Below are positions 32,086 to 34,538 of a stretch of DNA of 34,538 bases, one piece after another. Positions within the stretch are counted from its first letter, which is position 1, and each line of letters opens with the position of its first letter. The DNA comes from Deltaproteobacteria bacterium (GTDB lineage Bacteria; Desulfobacterota; Binatia; Binatales; Binataceae): positions 1 to 34,538 of the forward strand of contig DAHVFB010000027.1 of the NCBI GenBank assembly GCA_027317185.1, read 5' to 3'. A program made the translations under genes and the position numbers. Under the pieces are notes generated by a model. The model did no database searches. It was not told the DNA's origin and saw nothing but the letters and a program-made list of their open reading frames with translations.

Positions 32086-32361
32086 ATGTCGGACAAAGCC
32101 AGCGCATTGCAACTCAGGGTTATCGACTCTAAAAGCGACACGAAATCCGAGCTTAACCAATCGGCGCCGGTGGGATTGTCGCGTAGATTTCCAATCGCCG
32201 CCACGCCGCCGCCGCTGCCTTCCGCGATCCCGGACCAAATCCTCGAATATTACGCCTTCATTTTTTGTCAGTGCGGCTTTAGCCGGATCGGAATGACTTT
32301 CGAACAGTTTCTAATGGTGGTCGCGGCGATCAAACCTCAAGGGCTAACTCAGTTTGTTTAA
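32086..32361 (+). CDS. Small protein of unknown function next to the recombinase
   Basis: A 91-residue protein, unrecognised. A polar N-terminal half with PPPLP is followed by IPDQILEYYAFIFCQCGFSRIGMTFEQFLMVVAAI, which could form two helices. A good Shine-Dalgarno (CGAGGAAAA) precedes the ATG. Its last four bases overlap the end of the converging recombinase gene, so the two genes share a junction. It may be a passenger of the mobile remnant or a resident gene cut by it. Confidence 0.5.
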   Translation: MSDKASALQLRVIDSKSDTKSELNQSAPVGLSRRFPIAATPPPLPSAIPDQILEYYAFIFCQCGFSRIGMTFEQFLMVVAAIKPQGLTQFV

Positions 32362-33218
32362 TCGCCCGCTGATCGCCCGCCATATTCTTTTTGTAACTGT
32401 TGCTGTACCCGCTCCCAAAGCTCGCGGCCGACGATCGCCTCGTGCAGTCCGGGATGGCATTCGTGCTTGTGCCGGATCTCGCCCAGGTAGATCGGGTTGG
32501 AAAGCAGGTGGTAAAGGGCGCCGCGCGAAAATTGCTTGCCACCCCGAGCATTGCCCTTCCTTGATACTTTCGCGCTGGAGATAATCCCGCGTTGGCGCAG
32601 GTCGTTTGCTAACAGCCGGACGCTGCCGAGTTCGAGGTAGCGTTCGAAGATATGTTTCACGGTCTCGGCTTCGTCAGGGTTGACTAAGAGCTTGCGCTCG
32701 TGGACGTCGTAGCCGAGCGGCAGCACACCGCCCATCCAGATGCCCTTGCGCTTGGAGGCGGCGACCTTGTCGCGGATTCGTTCGCCGATCACTTCACGCT
32801 CGAACTGCGCGAACGACAGCAGCACATTGAGCGTCAGCCGACCCATCGAGGTGGTGGTGTTGAACTGCTGGGTGACGGCCACGAAGGAGACGCCCTTGGC
32901 GTCGAACAGTTCGACCATCCAGGCGAAGTCGGTAAGTGACCGGGTAAGCCGATCCACCTTGTAGACCACAATGGTATCGACCAGGCCCTCGCGGATATTT
33001 GCGAGCAGCCGTTGCAGCCCCGGCCGCTCCATCCCTGCGCCGGAAAAGCCCCCATCGTCGTAGGCGGTCTTGATCAGCCGCCAGCCTTCACCGGCCTGAC
33101 TTCTGATAAACGCCTCGCATGCCTCGCGTTGCGCATGCAGCGAGTTGTAGTCCTGCTCCAATCCTTCTTCGGAGGACTTGCGGGTGTAGATTGCACATCG
33201 TCTGCTGGCATTAGCCAT
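32358..33218 (-). CDS. Large-type serine recombinase lacking its C-terminal region
   Basis: A 286-residue serine recombinase. The resolvase domain (about residues 8-160) has the catalytic serine Ser15 in YTRKS, the YDDGGFSG segment, the arginines of VVYKVDRLTRSL, and ERIRDKVAASKRKG leading to the linker. The recombinase (DNA-binding) domain covers about 165-270 (GGVLPLGYDVHERKL...NPIYLGEIRH). Relatives of this sequence usually run beyond 500 residues, with a zinc ribbon and coiled coil, so the C-terminus is missing; the stop lies beside the converging small gene. It overlaps the end of the DUF2924 gene by 8 bases. These two genes are commonly paired. The truncation may leave it able to bind DNA but poor at integration. 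Confidence 0.9.
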   Translation of the reverse strand: MANASRRCAIYTRKSSEEGLEQDYNSLHAQREACEAFIRSQAGEGWRLIKTAYDDGGFSGAGMERPGLQRLLANIREGLVDTIVVYKVDRLTRSLTDFAWMVELFDAKGVSFVAVTQQFNTTTSMGRLTLNVLLSFAQFEREVIGERIRDKVAASKRKGIWMGGVLPLGYDVHERKLLVNPDEAETVKHIFERYLELGSVRLLANDLRQRGIISSAKVSRKGNARGGKQFSRGALYHLLSNPIYLGEIRHKHECHPGLHEAIVGRELWERVQQQLQKEYGGRSAGD

Positions 33219-33715
33219 TGGCGGCCTCCCTGGCGCGGCCCTTCAGACCGAAGAACAGTGGCCCCGACCAGCGCGAGCCGGTGATCGCGCGGGCGACTTC
33301 CGACAGCGACTTGTAGCGCCGACCTTGGTAGACGACCTCGTTGTCCAATACCGTGACGCGATGAGTAACGCCGCGCCACTCCCGGATGAGCACCGTCCTG
33401 GCACTTGCCCGCGGTTTCGGAATGTCTAGCGGTGCGTCCTTCGAACGATTATCGGCAATCCGGTCGAGGAGCCGCTGGGTTGCTGGTTTGAGACCGGCGA
33501 ACGCTCTCTCTTGAAGCCGGTAGGCAATCGCCCAGATCAGCACAGCTCGCCCGAGGTTAGGCGATGGCATCGTCGCCGAAGAGCGCCGCCCATCTCTGCC
33601 GCATGGCAGGTACCTCGAGCGCTGGAAGGTGCGTAATTTCCTGCGCTAATTCTCCCAAACTCCCGCGGGTGGCGGGACCCTTTCTGCTTCGCTTCGATGA
33701 GACTGATTGCCTCAT
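33211..33715 (-). pseudogene. DUF2924-family gene split by a frameshift
   Basis: The intact gene would start with the ATG at 33715, which has a strong GGGAGG Shine-Dalgarno. A first frame of 52 residues (ending at TAA 33557-33559) contains LPALEVPAMRQRWAALFGDD. The rest continues one base over, from the ATG at 33570, with SPNLGRAVLIWAIAYRLQERAFAGL, then EWRGVTHRVTVLDNEVVYQGRRYKSLSEVARAITG and WSGPLFFGL, the DUF2924 core. Together they make the full-length family protein, so an extra base near 33570 has broken it (or a +1 shift is used). DUF2924 genes precede these recombinases in mobile elements. The second frame alone, from 33570, could still be translated. Confidence 0.82.
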
Positions 33716-33830
33716 GGATACCTCCCATTAGCTGTCCATGTGCGCTCAATCCGCGCCCCAAATCCAGTCGCTTTGCGCACGCCTAAGCTAGCGAAATGTC
33801 TGAAGAATTGTGTTATAGCTCGTGCCACGC

Positions 33831-33902
33831 CATGGACATCGCATGTCGGAACATTCTCAGCGGAAGTTTTATCGCTATTGGGCAAGCCTCATGAGCGAGA
33901 GC
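33831..33902 (+). pseudogene. C-terminal remnant of a ring-hydroxylating dioxygenase alpha subunit
   Basis: A short frame reading MSEHSQRKFYRYWASLM from 33843 resembles the very end of the alpha subunit of aromatic-ring dioxygenases ('SE-x-x-QR-x-FYR-x-W-x-x-x-M'). An in-frame TAG at 33816 and the lack of any Rieske domain upstream show that only the tail survives. It sits just before the beta-subunit remnant in the natural alpha-beta order, which strengthens a call that would otherwise be weak. The mobile-element genes start about 115 bases upstream, so the rest of the alpha gene was probably lost to that insertion. Confidence 0.55.
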
Positions 33903-33966
33903 GATAACTTAGGGTTGCGCATTTGGCTCCCCGGTGAACCGGCAGACACGTGCCGAAGGTTGACGC

Positions 33967-34469
33967 ATGAGCACCAGCGAACTTCTTTGTAAAATTGAAC
34001 AGTTTTACTATGGAGAAGCGCTTCTCCTGGATCGTAAGCGCTTTGATGAATGGCTTTGGCTTATTCACCTCCGATGCCCGCTACGTTGTACCGTCACGTC
34101 AGACGCGTGACGATCTCGGCTCAGAGCTGAACAAGGAGGGTGAGACCGGGATCATCGATGAGGACCTTGGTTTCCTTAAGAAGCGAGTATTACGACTAGG
34201 CACCGGGCTTGCCCACGCGGAACAGCCACCGTCGCGCACTCGACGGTTTATTACTAACGTGACGATGGTAAGAGAACGCACTGACGAGGTGGATACCGTG
34301 ACCAATATGCTGGTCTTCCAGTCGCGTTACGAACATTCAGAAAATTTTCTTCGTCGGCCAACGCGAGGATGTGCTGAGGCGCATAGATAAAGGCTGGCTG
34401 ATCGCTTTCCGCAGAGTCATTCTCGACCAGGTGGTCCTTCCTTCCCCGGGTTGTTTCAATCTTTTTTTT
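33967..34469 (+). pseudogene. Ring-hydroxylating dioxygenase beta subunit, two frameshifts
   Basis: Three successive frames give one continuous beta-subunit protein of the BphA2/BenB family (small subunit of aromatic-ring dioxygenases, a cystatin-like fold without cofactor). Frame 1 from the ATG at 33967 reads IEQFYYGEALLLDRKRFDEWL. After an apparent extra T near 34055 the second frame gives LFTSDARYVVPSRQTR, then LRTG-like RLGTGLAHAEQPPSRTRRFITNV and LVFQSRYEH. After another extra base near 34349 the third frame gives FVGQREDVLRRID and GWLIAFRRVILDQVVL. Each half matches the family order exactly. The gene is non-functional unless both shifts are sequence errors. The alpha remnant lies just upstream. 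Confidence 0.85.
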
Positions 34470-34538
34470 GAATCCGGACGGGGGAATGAAGAACGGTTGC
34501 GGCCTCATGAGTTGTATAACCCGCAAACGAGTAGAGGC

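Noticed and set aside
33707..33907. 66-codon plus-strand frame between the DUF2924 gene and the dioxygenase remnant
   Set aside because: There is no ribosome-binding site or family resemblance, and it overlaps the alpha-subunit tail in another frame.
33925..33960. A stretch resembling the D-arm of a leucine tRNA (GGTGAACCGGCAGACACG)
   Set aside because: No acceptor stem, anticodon arm or T-arm can be folded around it, and it lies between the alpha and beta dioxygenase remnants.
34254..34526. 90-codon minus-strand frame at the window end
   Set aside because: It runs antisense to the reconstructed dioxygenase beta subunit and shows no motif.

Overview
The window is about 34.5 kb of GC-rich DNA, densely coding on both strands. 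It looks like a chromosomal segment of a Gram-negative bacterium. A lipobox lipoprotein, the cell-wall recycling enzymes AnmK and NagA, a very large NAD-glutamate dehydrogenase and a chromosomal ParA/ParB pair all point that way. A deltaproteobacterial or Binatota-like soil or groundwater lineage would fit, but the sequence alone does not settle this. No rRNA, tRNA or CRISPR array was found.

Left part (1-8.3 kb). The 3' end of parA is followed by parB. Then comes a minus-strand series: riboflavin synthase, an Rrf2 regulator with three cysteines, an ArgA-like kinase-fold/GNAT protein, a GT39 membrane glycosyltransferase, and a separately transcribed RRM protein with a glycine-rich tail and its own terminator. 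On the plus strand there is an alkylsulfatase-type metallo-beta-lactamase. It is followed by an AT-richer orphan membrane protein whose 3' end carries a perfect 12-bp inverted repeat.

Middle part (8.4-19.9 kb). A tight minus-strand operon holds a small unknown protein, NagA, a periplasmic-binding-fold protein without a signal peptide, and AnmK. It is probably an amino-sugar/muropeptide recycling unit with a possible cytoplasmic sensor. A six-helix membrane protein, the 1584-residue glutamate dehydrogenase, an RlmD-type rRNA methyltransferase and a small unknown protein follow.

Catabolic island (20.0-26.6 kb). A Rieske ferredoxin faces a plus-strand run of a CarAa-like Rieske oxygenase, a plant-type ferredoxin reductase, a BphC-like extradiol dioxygenase, an amidase-signature hydrolase and an M20-peptidase-fold protein. 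The M20 protein has lost essentially all its metal ligands. Together they look like a pathway that oxidises and cleaves an aromatic ring and also handles an amide-type bond. The substrate is unknown.

Right part (26.7-34.5 kb). A lower-GC envelope cluster (GT4 glycosyltransferase, LPG-synthase-type membrane protein, DUF799 lipoprotein) is followed by a small HExxH protein and unknown genes. Last comes a mobile-element remnant: a serine recombinase lacking its C-terminal region and a frameshifted DUF2924 gene. It abuts a decayed two-subunit ring-hydroxylating dioxygenase, of which the tail of the alpha subunit and a doubly frameshifted beta subunit remain. This suggests that a second aromatic-oxygenase locus was disrupted there.
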